From positions 124,001 through 188,000 of the forward strand of contig NZ_JAASQU010000001.1 in the NCBI RefSeq assembly GCF_011762005.1: 64,000 nucleotides of DNA, given 5' to 3'. Below the pieces are notes generated by a model. It saw nothing but the letters and a program-made list of their open reading frames with translations. It was not told where the DNA came from and made no database searches. The stretch is from Qipengyuania flava. GTDB taxonomy: Bacteria > Pseudomonadota > Alphaproteobacteria > Sphingomonadales > Sphingomonadaceae. The position numbers and the translations under genes were made by a program. The stretch's first letter is position 1, and each line of letters starts with the position of its first letter. This document shows positions 17,789 through 25,657 of the stretch, piece by piece.

Positions 17789-19123
17789 CTAGCCGTGCAG
17801 TATCGCGCCCATTTCCTCGGCCGCGGCGATGCAGTCGAGATCACCCCATCTGCGCCCGATCACTTGCAGCCCGCAAGGCAGGCCACCGCTTTCACCCACA
17901 GGCAGGACGGTGGATGGGAGGCCCGGATAGGTGGCGAGACCCGCCCAGCACAATGCGCTTCCGCCGGGCTGTTCGGTGCCGTCGATTGTCAGCGTACCAT
18001 CGAAAACACGTCCTTCGCGGTGCGCGACCGCCAGCACGGGAGCCGGCGGGGCAAGGACGAAGTCATAGCTGTCGAACACCTGTGCCCATGCGGCCTCGTT
18101 GCGCGCCTGCGTGTCGAGCATGTCGAACCAGTCGGTCGCGCTGGCACGCTTGCCGTCGGGGCCGGGCATGCCGCGCGCCATGGCCACGTTGAGCATGCGC
18201 ATGTAATCGCCCTGCTGCGCTGCCAGATCGGGTACGAGGTCGCTGGCGCGATCGATCGTCACGCCAGCGCGCTCGAGTTCGGCCGCTGCGGCCTCGATCG
18301 GGCCACGCACGGCGCTGTCGGTCGGGCAGGACGGATGGTCGACCAGCAACAGCATCCGGCAGTCGGCCAGCCTGCGGCCACGTGCCTCAAGCGGGACCGC
18401 CCGGGTCAGCTCGACCAGCAGGCGCAAATCGGCTGCGTTGCGCGCCAGCGGACCCGCTATCGACAGCGCGCCGTCATGCGCGTCGCGCCCCGCCAGCAGA
18501 GGATGATCGTGACCCTGCTTGGAGATGAGGCCCCAGGTCCCCTTGTGCCCCCAGATACCGCAGAAATGCGCGGGTACCCTGACCGACCCGCCGATGTCGG
18601 TACCGAATTCGCAGGGAACCATGCCACTTGCCACGGCTGCAGCCGAACCGCCCGATGACCCGCCGGGCGAGTGCGCATGGTCGTGCGGATTGTTGGTGCG
18701 GCCGTAGACCGGATTGTTCGATTGCCAATCCGCCAGATCGGGCGGGACATTGGTCTTGCCGAGGATGACCGCACCCGCTGCCTTCAACTGCGCGACCACG
18801 CGTGCATCGCGCTGCGCGATGTTTCCGACATGCGCCTCATGCCCCCAGCAGGTAGGCAGGCCCTCGACGTCGAAGCTTTCCTTGATCGTCATCGGCACGC
18901 CGAACAGCGGTTGATCGGCTTGCGGGCCCTCGACGGTCATCGCGCGGGCGCGGTCCAGCGCGCGATCGAAATCCGTCACCACCACCGCATTGATATGCGC
19001 ATCGAGGTGCTCGATCCGCGCAATCGCCGCCTCGACCGCTTCAAGCGGTGTCATCTCGGCCCTGCGGATCGCGGTTGCGGTTTCGATAGCACCGGGTTTG
19101 TCCGTCAGCGTGGGATAGGCCAT
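17789..19123 (-). CDS. Amidase (amidase-signature family)
   Basis: This is a 444-residue enzyme. The start at 19123 (MAYPTLTDKPGAIET) has a GAGGAGA ribosome binding site, so the 28 extra upstream residues in the open frame are excluded. The Ser-cisSer-Lys triad is visible: Lys in GVPMTIKESFD, Ser in HSPGGSSGGSAAAVASG, and Ser in FGTDIGGSVRVPAHFCG. Family members hydrolyse amide bonds of diverse substrates; GatA-type transamidase function is unlikely because no gatB or gatC is nearby and linker regions differ. No signal peptide is present, so it should be cytoplasmic. Confidence 0.88.
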   Translation of the reverse strand: MAYPTLTDKPGAIETATAIRRAEMTPLEAVEAAIARIEHLDAHINAVVVTDFDRALDRARAMTVEGPQADQPLFGVPMTIKESFDVEGLPTCWGHEAHVGNIAQRDARVVAQLKAAGAVILGKTNVPPDLADWQSNNPVYGRTNNPHDHAHSPGGSSGGSAAAVASGMVPCEFGTDIGGSVRVPAHFCGIWGHKGTWGLISKQGHDHPLLAGRDAHDGALSIAGPLARNAADLRLLVELTRAVPLEARGRRLADCRMLLLVDHPSCPTDSAVRGPIEAAAAELERAGVTIDRASDLVPDLAAQQGDYMRMLNVAMARGMPGPDGKRASATDWFDMLDTQARNEAAWAQVFDSYDFVLAPPAPVLAVAHREGRVFDGTLTIDGTEQPGGSALCWAGLATYPGLPSTVLPVGESGGLPCGLQVIGRRWGDLDCIAAAEEMGAILHG

Positions 19124-19251
19124 ACAGTCTCCTCTATCGCAGCCAATGTCGGATAAGCGCGGGGCGTGGTCAATCGCGCTCTTGCGCCGGACACATCCGC
19201 GCAGCATGGCGTATTTCCGTTATGACGATGACAGTCTTTGGAGGACTTCCC

Positions 19252-20943
19252 ATGCGCCGCGCCATCCTGCCCCTGCTGCTTGCCAGTGCCGCCTGCATCG
19301 GCTGCGCTCCGACCATCAGTGAAACCGGTGTCCGCTCGGCCGCGGCACCCGCCGATGCAGCCGCGGACGATTACGATCTGCGCGCGCAATACGCCAAGCT
19401 GGCGACCATCGAAATGACCCCCGACACCAGCTTCCTTACCGAGGAAGAGCGCGAGGTGGTGAACCTGCTGATCGAAGCCAGCGGTTACATGGACGAGATC
19501 TACTTGCGCCAGCGTGGCGTGCAGCTGCCCCAGTTGCGCGAAACGATCTCGCGCAGCCGCAGGGCCGATCGCGACCTGCTAGTGGCGATGTTTGATCGCA
19601 ATTTCGGTCCGTGGGACGAGGTCGCCGAACTGCGGCCCTTCTGGGGTACACAGCCCATGCCCGAAGGAGCCGGCTTCTATCCCGCCGACCTGACCCGCGA
19701 GGAATTCGACGCCTATCTGGCAGCCAATCCCGATCAGCGCGAGGCCCTAACCAGTCCCTATACGGTGGTTGAGCGGCGCGGCGACGGCTTCGTCGCGGTG
19801 CCCTATTCGCAAGCCTATCGCGAATGGCTGGTTCCAGCGGCGCGCCTGCTTGAACAGGCTGCCGAACGCACATCCAACCCGAGCCTCAAGCGGTTCCTTT
19901 CGCTGCGTGCGAGAAGCTTCCTGAGCGACGACTATTTCGAAAGCGAGATGGCGTGGATGGATCTGCAGGATACGCCGATCGAGGTCGCGATCGGTCCCTA
20001 CGAGGTCTACACCGACCGGCTTTACGGCACCAAGACTGCGTTCGAGAGCTTCGTCACCCTGCGCAATCCCGAGGAAAGCGCGGCGTTGGCAAAGTACAAG
20101 AATTACCTCCGCACGATGGAGGAGAGCCTCCCGATCCCCGACGAGCACAAGAACTTCCAGCGCGGTTTCGAAAGCCCGATCGCGGTGGCCGACCAGGTGC
20201 ATGGCGGTGGCGACAATGTACCGGGTACGCAGACCATTGCCTTCAACCTGCCCAATGACGAGCGGGTGCGCGAAGCCAAGGGCGCGAAGAAGGTGATCCT
20301 CGCCAATGTGCTCGGGGCGAAATACGACCGCATTCTCGCGCCCATGGCGGATGTCGTGCTGAAGGACGACCAGGCGGCGCTGGTGGCGGAGAAATACATG
20401 GAAGCCAACACGCTGTTCCACGAACTGTCGCACAGCCTCGGGCCGGGCACGATCACCGTCGACGGGCGACAGACCACGGTGAACGCGGAATTGCGCGACC
20501 AGTATTCGGCGCTCGAGGAGAGCAAGGCCGATGTGATGGGCATCTGGAACATCCTGCTGATGATGGAAAAAGGCGAGATTCCCGCGAGCGAGAAGCCGCA
20601 GCTGTTCTCGACCTATTTCACCGGCCTGTTCCGCTCGATGCGCTTCGGCACCGAAAGCGCGCATGGCCGCGGCGCCAAGCTGCAATATGGCTATTTGCAG
20701 CAGAAGGGGGCGTTCGCCTGGGACGATGCAGTGCAGCGCTACACGGTGGATTACGCAGCGATGGAAGCGGCCATCCGCGACCTGCTCAACGCGCAGCTGA
20801 TGCTGCAGGCGAAAGGCGACTATGCAGGGACGATAGCGTTCTTCGATCGCTACGCCGTCCTCGATGCCGCCGCGCAATCGCGCTTCGCCGCGATGGACGA
20901 CATCCCGGTCGATATCGCTCCGGTCTATCCCGACGAGGTGTAG
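19252..20943 (+). CDS. M49-like (dipeptidyl-peptidase III related) metallopeptidase, lipoprotein
   Basis: The ATG at 19252 has GGAGG 7 nt upstream; the in-frame ATG at 19222 has none. The signal MRRAILPLLLASAACIGCAP contains possible lipoboxes (SAAC or CIGC), so it is probably an outer- or inner-membrane-anchored periplasmic lipoprotein of 563 residues. The zinc motif is LFHELSHSLGPG, followed about 45 residues later by LEESKADVMG, the second M49 ligand motif (E-E-x-x-A-D). In classical DPP III the first motif is HELLGH, with one more residue between the histidines; here it reads as HExxH. M49 enzymes release dipeptides from short peptides; the substrate here is unknown. Confidence 0.78.
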   Translation: MRRAILPLLLASAACIGCAPTISETGVRSAAAPADAAADDYDLRAQYAKLATIEMTPDTSFLTEEEREVVNLLIEASGYMDEIYLRQRGVQLPQLRETISRSRRADRDLLVAMFDRNFGPWDEVAELRPFWGTQPMPEGAGFYPADLTREEFDAYLAANPDQREALTSPYTVVERRGDGFVAVPYSQAYREWLVPAARLLEQAAERTSNPSLKRFLSLRARSFLSDDYFESEMAWMDLQDTPIEVAIGPYEVYTDRLYGTKTAFESFVTLRNPEESAALAKYKNYLRTMEESLPIPDEHKNFQRGFESPIAVADQVHGGGDNVPGTQTIAFNLPNDERVREAKGAKKVILANVLGAKYDRILAPMADVVLKDDQAALVAEKYMEANTLFHELSHSLGPGTITVDGRQTTVNAELRDQYSALEESKADVMGIWNILLMMEKGEIPASEKPQLFSTYFTGLFRSMRFGTESAHGRGAKLQYGYLQQKGAFAWDDAVQRYTVDYAAMEAAIRDLLNAQLMLQAKGDYAGTIAFFDRYAVLDAAAQSRFAAMDDIPVDIAPVYPDEV

Positions 20944-20951
20944 GGAGCGGC

Positions 20952-20972
20952 GGGCGGAGCGATATTCCGCCC
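20952..20972. terminator. Hairpin between convergent genes
   Basis: A 7-bp stem, GGGCGGA (20952-20958) with TCCGCCC (20966-20972), lies in the 41-nt gap between the M49 lipoprotein and the convergent serine hydrolase. It could serve as a bidirectional terminator; no U-run is seen on either strand. Confidence 0.35.
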
Positions 20973-20984
20973 CGGATTCCTGCG

Positions 20985-22061
20985 CTACTCTAGCTCGCCG
21001 CGGGCCATGGCGAGTAGCGACTGGCCGAGCGTGTTGGCGGCACCGCCGTTCAAATTGGCGAGCACGACGACGGTAATGTCGCGATCCGGGTCGTGCGCAA
21101 GGTAGGCGTTGAAGCCTTCGATCCCGCCGCCATGCCAGACCAGCGTGCCGCTATCGTCTTCGGTGCGGATGACCCCGAGCCCGTAGGTCGATCCGGGGAT
21201 CGCAGCGACTCCCGGCGCGGTCATCTCGGCAAGGCTCCGCGCGTCGAGCAGGTGGCCGCCGAAGAGGCCACGTTGCCACGCGAGCAGGTCATGCGTGGTC
21301 GAGTAGATGTTCCCGCCGCCCTGCGGGATGCTCATGTCGACATGGTCGGCATTCACGATGCCCTGCTGCGAGGGCGAGTAGCCCGCGGCGCGGTGCGGGA
21401 GGATTTCCTCACTCCGGTCGATCCCGGTGTTGTCCATGCCCAGCGGCGTAAAGATGTTTTCAGCCATGAAGGCGTCCAGCGATTGGCCGCTGACCTCTTG
21501 GGCGACCGCTGCTAGGACCATGTAGCCCGAATTCGAATAGGACCATTTCTCGCCCGGCGCGAAGTTGAGCGGTTTGTCCGAAAAGCGCGCAAGCAGCGCA
21601 TCAAGCGTGGTGGGCAGATACTTCCACGTGCCGAAATCGTCAAAATCGGTGAGGTTCGGAATGCCCGAGGTGTGCTGCAACAGGTGGCGCAGCGTGATCG
21701 CATCCCAGCTTGCGGGACTTTCGGGCAGATAGGTGCGGACTGGCTGGTCGATGTCGAGCAGGCCGCGCTGCTGGAGCAGCAGGATGGATGCAGCGGTGAA
21801 CTGCTTGGTGACCGAACCGATGCGGAACTTGGTATCGGTCGTGTTGGCGATCTTCCATTCGAGGTCCGCGGAGCCATAAGCCTTGTCGAACACCACCTCG
21901 CCATCCACAGCGACGAGCGCGGCACCCATATAGGCATCCTCCGCGGCTGACGCGGCAACGAGCGCATCCATGCGGGCGGGGTCCTGTGCTGCGGCGGAAT
22001 TGCCCGCCAGAAACAGGGCGAGCGATGATAGGGCGAGAGCCGCCCGGCGAGTTGCAAGCAT
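20985..22061 (-). CDS. Secreted serine hydrolase (beta-lactamase-related, class C)
   Basis: The start at 22061 has a GAGGGAGC ribosome binding site and begins a signal peptide (MLATRRAALALSSLALFLAG ending SAAAQD), giving 358 residues. The frame is open further upstream but without support. The catalytic Ser-x-x-Lys is GSVTKQFTAASILLL, the Tyr-x-Asn is KWSYSNSGYMVLA, and WHGGGIEGFNAYL fills the third motif (His-Gly-Gly in place of Lys-Thr-Gly, common in esterase and peptidase relatives). The HTSGIPNLTDF block is typical of the family. A striking inverted repeat lies in its promoter region. It is a distant relative of the hydrolase at 13.5 kb. Confidence 0.85.
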   Translation of the reverse strand: MLATRRAALALSSLALFLAGNSAAAQDPARMDALVAASAAEDAYMGAALVAVDGEVVFDKAYGSADLEWKIANTTDTKFRIGSVTKQFTAASILLLQQRGLLDIDQPVRTYLPESPASWDAITLRHLLQHTSGIPNLTDFDDFGTWKYLPTTLDALLARFSDKPLNFAPGEKWSYSNSGYMVLAAVAQEVSGQSLDAFMAENIFTPLGMDNTGIDRSEEILPHRAAGYSPSQQGIVNADHVDMSIPQGGGNIYSTTHDLLAWQRGLFGGHLLDARSLAEMTAPGVAAIPGSTYGLGVIRTEDDSGTLVWHGGGIEGFNAYLAHDPDRDITVVVLANLNGGAANTLGQSLLAMARGELE

Positions 22062-22076
22062 AGGAGCTCCCTCGTG

Positions 22077-22100
22077 ATTTAGTGTAATAATACACCAAAT
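22077..22100 (-). promoter_or_regulatory. Candidate operator: 24-bp inverted repeat upstream of the serine hydrolase
   Basis: On the + strand ATTTAGTGTA (22077-22086) and TACACCAAAT (22091-22100) are arms of 10 bp with one mismatch around ATAA. It begins 16 nt upstream of the hydrolase start and is much richer in A+T than the surroundings, as expected for a repressor site over a promoter. The core on the gene strand is TGTA-N4-TACA. No regulator gene is adjacent. Confidence 0.5.
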
Positions 22101-22110
22101 CTCTGCGGGT

Positions 22111-22938
22111 TCAACTGGGGGAGTCTGATCTGTTCGCGGGGCATCTGCCCGGCGTGGCGGCCAGCCCGAGTGCGAAGCCGTAACCGATGATCGGCGCGGC
22201 GCCGTAGCCGATGAGCACGCTGGGATAGTTCGAGACAATCGCCGCCAGCGAGAAGCCGAACAGAGACCCGGCGAGTGCGTGGCGCGCGCGTTTTTCGGCG
22301 GGCAGGGCATGCGCGAACAGCACGAAAGCCACGAGCAGCGATGCGCCGAGGCCCAAAGCTGCCAGCCGCTGCTGCAATGCGAGGTCGACCAGCACGCGTT
22401 CGACGAAAGGTTGCGCGGGCAGTTCGCCGCGCAGGCCCGCAATGATGCTGGCGAAAAAGGCGATCCCGGCAACGGGGACCAGGCGCCAGTCGCGCGTCGC
22501 ATTGTAGAGCCCGACGGCTGCCAGCATGACCGCCAGCCCGGTCGCGGCGTCGGGCTGCAAGCTGGCCGCGAGCAGCGCGGCTAGCAGGATTGGCGGGGCG
22601 TAGTCATCGTCGCGCGCTGCCAGCACGACAAGCGCGGGGAGGGTAAGCGCCCCCGCGTGCAGCGCGACCGGCCCCAATGGGAGCCAGCGCGCGATGCTAT
22701 TGACATGGGGCCCGGTCAGCAGCGGGACGTAAAGCGAAAGCAGCAGCAGGACGGCGAGGATACGGCACTGCCGGTCCGACAGCCGCACCCGCAGGAATGC
22801 TATCGCCGCAAGCCCGATAGCCAGCGTGAGGCCGTTGCCGGCACCATAGGCGAGCGGCGCGCCGGAAAGGACAAGGAACGCCAACCCCGCCAGCACGGGG
22901 ATACCGAGCGCAATGGCACAAACCATGCGCCCGGCCAT
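22111..22938 (-). CDS. SEDS-like (FtsW/RodA-related?) membrane protein, short
   Basis: This 275-residue protein is almost entirely hydrophobic, with about eight predicted membrane segments. Two places resemble the FtsW/RodA/SpoVE family. GPHVNSIARWLPLGPVALHAG resembles the NGARRWL-x-LG-x-FQPSE region, and AASLQPDAATGLAVMLAAVG resembles the LQPDxGTALV segment. The catalytic Asp equivalent may be in QPD. The protein lacks about 100 residues relative to real SEDS transferases, and no class B penicillin-binding protein is adjacent. The function is unknown; the SEDS link is an inference from short motifs only. Confidence 0.5.
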   Translation of the reverse strand: MAGRMVCAIALGIPVLAGLAFLVLSGAPLAYGAGNGLTLAIGLAAIAFLRVRLSDRQCRILAVLLLLSLYVPLLTGPHVNSIARWLPLGPVALHAGALTLPALVVLAARDDDYAPPILLAALLAASLQPDAATGLAVMLAAVGLYNATRDWRLVPVAGIAFFASIIAGLRGELPAQPFVERVLVDLALQQRLAALGLGASLLVAFVLFAHALPAEKRARHALAGSLFGFSLAAIVSNYPSVLIGYGAAPIIGYGFALGLAATPGRCPANRSDSPS

Positions 22939-22987
22939 TCAGCGGCCTTCACGCGATACGGGAAGGGTCGCTGCATCCTCCATGCGA

Positions 22988-24397
22988 TCAGACGTGGATT
23001 GGCTTGCCCTGAACCGCCATCGCGGCTTCCTTGATCGCTTCCGAATGCGTCGGATGCGCGTGGCAGGTATAGGCGATGTCCTCGCTCGTCGCGCCGAATT
23101 CCATCGCTTGCGTGGCCTGCGCGATCATCGTTCCGGCGACGCTGGCGATCGCCCATACGCCGAGCACGCGATCGGTTTCGGCTTCGGCGATGACCTTCAC
23201 GAAACCTTCCGGCTCGTGGTTGGTCTTGGCGCGGCTGTTGGCCATCATCGGGAACTTGCCGACCTTCACCTTGGACTTGTCGCCCAGCTTCTCGATCGCT
23301 TCTTCCTGCGTCAAGCCGACGCCGGCGAATTCGGGCCAGGTATAGACCACGCCCGGGATGAGATCGTGGTTCACGATGCCCGTCTGGCCGGCAATGTTTT
23401 CGGCACAGGCAATGCCTTCGTCTTCGGCCTTGTGCGCGAGCATCGGGCCGGGGACCACGTCGCCGATCGCCCACACGCCATCCACCTTGGTGCGGAAGTC
23501 GTGATCGATCTCGATTTGGCCGCGCTGGTTGGTTTCTAGCCCGATGTTCTCGAGGCCGAGCCCGTCGGTGTTCGGACGACGCCCGATCGAGACGAGCACA
23601 CAATCGGCTTCCAGTTCCTCGCTGTCGCCACCCGCTGCGGGTTCGAGCGTGAGCGTCGCAGTCTTGCCCTTCACGGTGCAGCCGGTGACCTTGGTCGACA
23701 GACGCAGCTCCATGCCCTGTTTCTTGAAGATCTTGCCCGCTTCCTTGCGGACGTCGCCATCCATGCCGGGCAGCAACGCATCGAGATATTCGACCACCGT
23801 CACTTCGGCGCCCAGGCGCCGCCAGACCGAACCCAGTTCGAGCCCGATAACGCCGCCGCCGATGACGACCATCTTCTTGGGCACCGACGCCAACTCGAGC
23901 GCACCGGTGGAATCGACCACCACCTGCCCGTCATTGTCGACCTCGACACCGGGGAGCGGGGTAACCGAGGAGCCGGTGGCAATGATGATGTTCTTGGCGG
24001 TAACCGTCTCGTCGCCCACCTTGACCGTATGCGCGTCCTGGAACGTGGCGTGGCCGTTCTTCCAGTCGACCTTGTTCTTCTTGAACAGGAAGGCGACGCC
24101 CTTGGTCAGCCCCTCGACTGCATCGCGCCGCTGCGCGTGCATCTTGTCGAGATTGAGCTTGGGCGAAACCTCGATGCCCATGTCGGCCATCGCGCCATTG
24201 CTGGCGGCGTCGAAATATTCGCTCGCGTGGAGCATCGCCTTCGAGGGGATGCAACCGACGTTGAGGCAGGTTCCGCCCAGCGTTTCGCGGCTTTCGGCGC
24301 AGGCGGTCTTGAGCCCCAGCTGCGCTGCGCGGATTGCGGCGACATAGCCTCCGGGGCCAGCGCCGATGACGAGGACGTCGTAGTCGTATTCAGCCAT
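22988..24397 (-). CDS. lpdA: Dihydrolipoyl dehydrogenase (E3)
   Basis: This 469-residue flavoprotein has the FAD motif VIGAGPGGYVAAIRAAQLG at residues 10-28, redox-active Cys44 and Cys49 in GGTCLNVGCIPSKAM, an NAD fold at VVIGGGVIGLELGSVWRRLG, and the C-terminal catalytic HAHPTHSEAIKEA. It reoxidises dihydrolipoamide of the 2-oxoglutarate dehydrogenase complex with NAD. It is the last gene of the sucD-sucA-sucB-lpdA run, 10 nt after sucB, so it is the E3 most likely dedicated to this complex. Confidence 0.96.
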   Translation of the reverse strand: MAEYDYDVLVIGAGPGGYVAAIRAAQLGLKTACAESRETLGGTCLNVGCIPSKAMLHASEYFDAASNGAMADMGIEVSPKLNLDKMHAQRRDAVEGLTKGVAFLFKKNKVDWKNGHATFQDAHTVKVGDETVTAKNIIIATGSSVTPLPGVEVDNDGQVVVDSTGALELASVPKKMVVIGGGVIGLELGSVWRRLGAEVTVVEYLDALLPGMDGDVRKEAGKIFKKQGMELRLSTKVTGCTVKGKTATLTLEPAAGGDSEELEADCVLVSIGRRPNTDGLGLENIGLETNQRGQIEIDHDFRTKVDGVWAIGDVVPGPMLAHKAEDEGIACAENIAGQTGIVNHDLIPGVVYTWPEFAGVGLTQEEAIEKLGDKSKVKVGKFPMMANSRAKTNHEPEGFVKVIAEAETDRVLGVWAIASVAGTMIAQATQAMEFGATSEDIAYTCHAHPTHSEAIKEAAMAVQGKPIHV

Positions 24398-24407
24398 TAT
24401 TCTTTCC

Positions 24408-25640
24408 TCAAAGGTCGATCAGCATCCGGGTCGGATCTTCGATCGCTTCCTTGATGATCTTGAGTGCAGTGACAGCTTCGCGGCCGTCGATCAGGCGGTG
24501 GTCGTAGGACAGCGCGATATACATCATCGGACGGATGACGATCTCGCCATTCACGACGACGGGACGGTCCTCGATCCGGTGCAGGCCGAGAACGGCGCTC
24601 TGCGGCGGGTTGATGATCGGGGTGGACATCAGGCTGCCGAACACGCCGCCGTTGGAAATGGTGAAGGTACCGCCCTTCATGTCGTCCATCGTCAGCGTGC
24701 CTTCCTTGGCGCGCTTGCCGAAATCGGCGATGTCCTGTTCGATCCGGGCGAAGCCCTTGTCCTGCGCGTCACGGATGACCGGGACGACGAGGCCGTTGGG
24801 AGCCGACACGGCAACCGAGATGTCGACATAGTCGTGGTAGACGATCTCGTCGCCCTCGATATAGGCATTGACCGCGGGCACGTCCTTCAGCGCGAGGCAG
24901 GCAGCCTTGGCGAAGAAGCCCATGAAGCCCAATCGGATGTCGTGCTTCTTGGCGAACAGGTCCTTGTACTTGCTGCGCGCTTCCATCACCGCCGACATGT
25001 CGACATCGTTGAACGTCGTCAGCAGTGCTGCATTGTCCTGCGCGCCCTTGAGGCGCTTGGCGATCGTCTGGCGCATGCGCGTCATCTTGACGCGTTCCTC
25101 GCGGCGCTCGCCCGCGCCTGCCGCGGGCACGCCGGAAGCGGCTGCGGGAGCCGATCCGCCATCCTGCTTGGCCTTGGCGGCGGCGATGACGTCTTCCTTG
25201 GTCAGGCGACCGTCCTTGCCGGAGCCCTTGATCGTCGAGGGATCTACACCGTGTTCGAGCACCGCGCGGCGCACCGCGGGCGAGAGCGTCTGCGCAGCAT
25301 CCGAAGAGGCGGCGGGGGCGGGCGTATCGGCGCGCTCCTGCTTGCCCTCGGCGCGTTCTTCCTGCGCACGGCCGGCCTCGGCGCCTTTGGCGGCGGGCGC
25401 GGCGCCTTCCTCGATCACCGCAATGACCGCCTCGACCTCGACGGTGTCGCCGACCGCGACCTTGAATTCCTTGATCACGCCCGCGACGGGCGAGGGCGCC
25501 TCAACGGCGACCTTGTCGGTCTCGAGGCTGATGATCGGCTCGTCTACCGCGACGGCATCGCCGACGTTCTTGAGCAATTCGCCGACGGTCGCTTCGGTGA
25601 CCGATTCACCCAGCGTGGGAACTTTGACTTCGGTGGCCAT
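24408..25640 (-). CDS. sucB: Dihydrolipoyllysine succinyltransferase (E2 of 2-oxoglutarate dehydrogenase)
   Basis: This 410-residue protein has a lipoyl domain with Lys43 in [14 protein letters not shown]. An Ala/Glu/Lys-rich linker follows, then a peripheral subunit-binding domain ([20 protein letters not shown]) and a catalytic domain ending with the active-site His near residue 381 in [13 protein letters not shown]. It transfers the succinyl group to CoA and forms the core of the complex. A 17-nt gap separates it from sucA and a 10-nt gap from lpdA. Confidence 0.96.
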   Translation of the reverse strand: MATEVKVPTLGESVTEATVGELLKNVGDAVAVDEPIISLETDKVAVEAPSPVAGVIKEFKVAVGDTVEVEAVIAVIEEGAAPAAKGAEAGRAQEERAEGKQERADTPAPAASSDAAQTLSPAVRRAVLEHGVDPSTIKGSGKDGRLTKEDVIAAAKAKQDGGSAPAAASGVPAAGAGERREERVKMTRMRQTIAKRLKGAQDNAALLTTFNDVDMSAVMEARSKYKDLFAKKHDIRLGFMGFFAKAACLALKDVPAVNAYIEGDEIVYHDYVDISVAVSAPNGLVVPVIRDAQDKGFARIEQDIADFGKRAKEGTLTMDDMKGGTFTISNGGVFGSLMSTPIINPPQSAVLGLHRIEDRPVVVNGEIVIRPMMYIALSYDHRLIDGREAVTALKIIKEAIEDPTRMLIDL

Positions 25641-25657
25641 AATCTCGCTTTCCCGGA

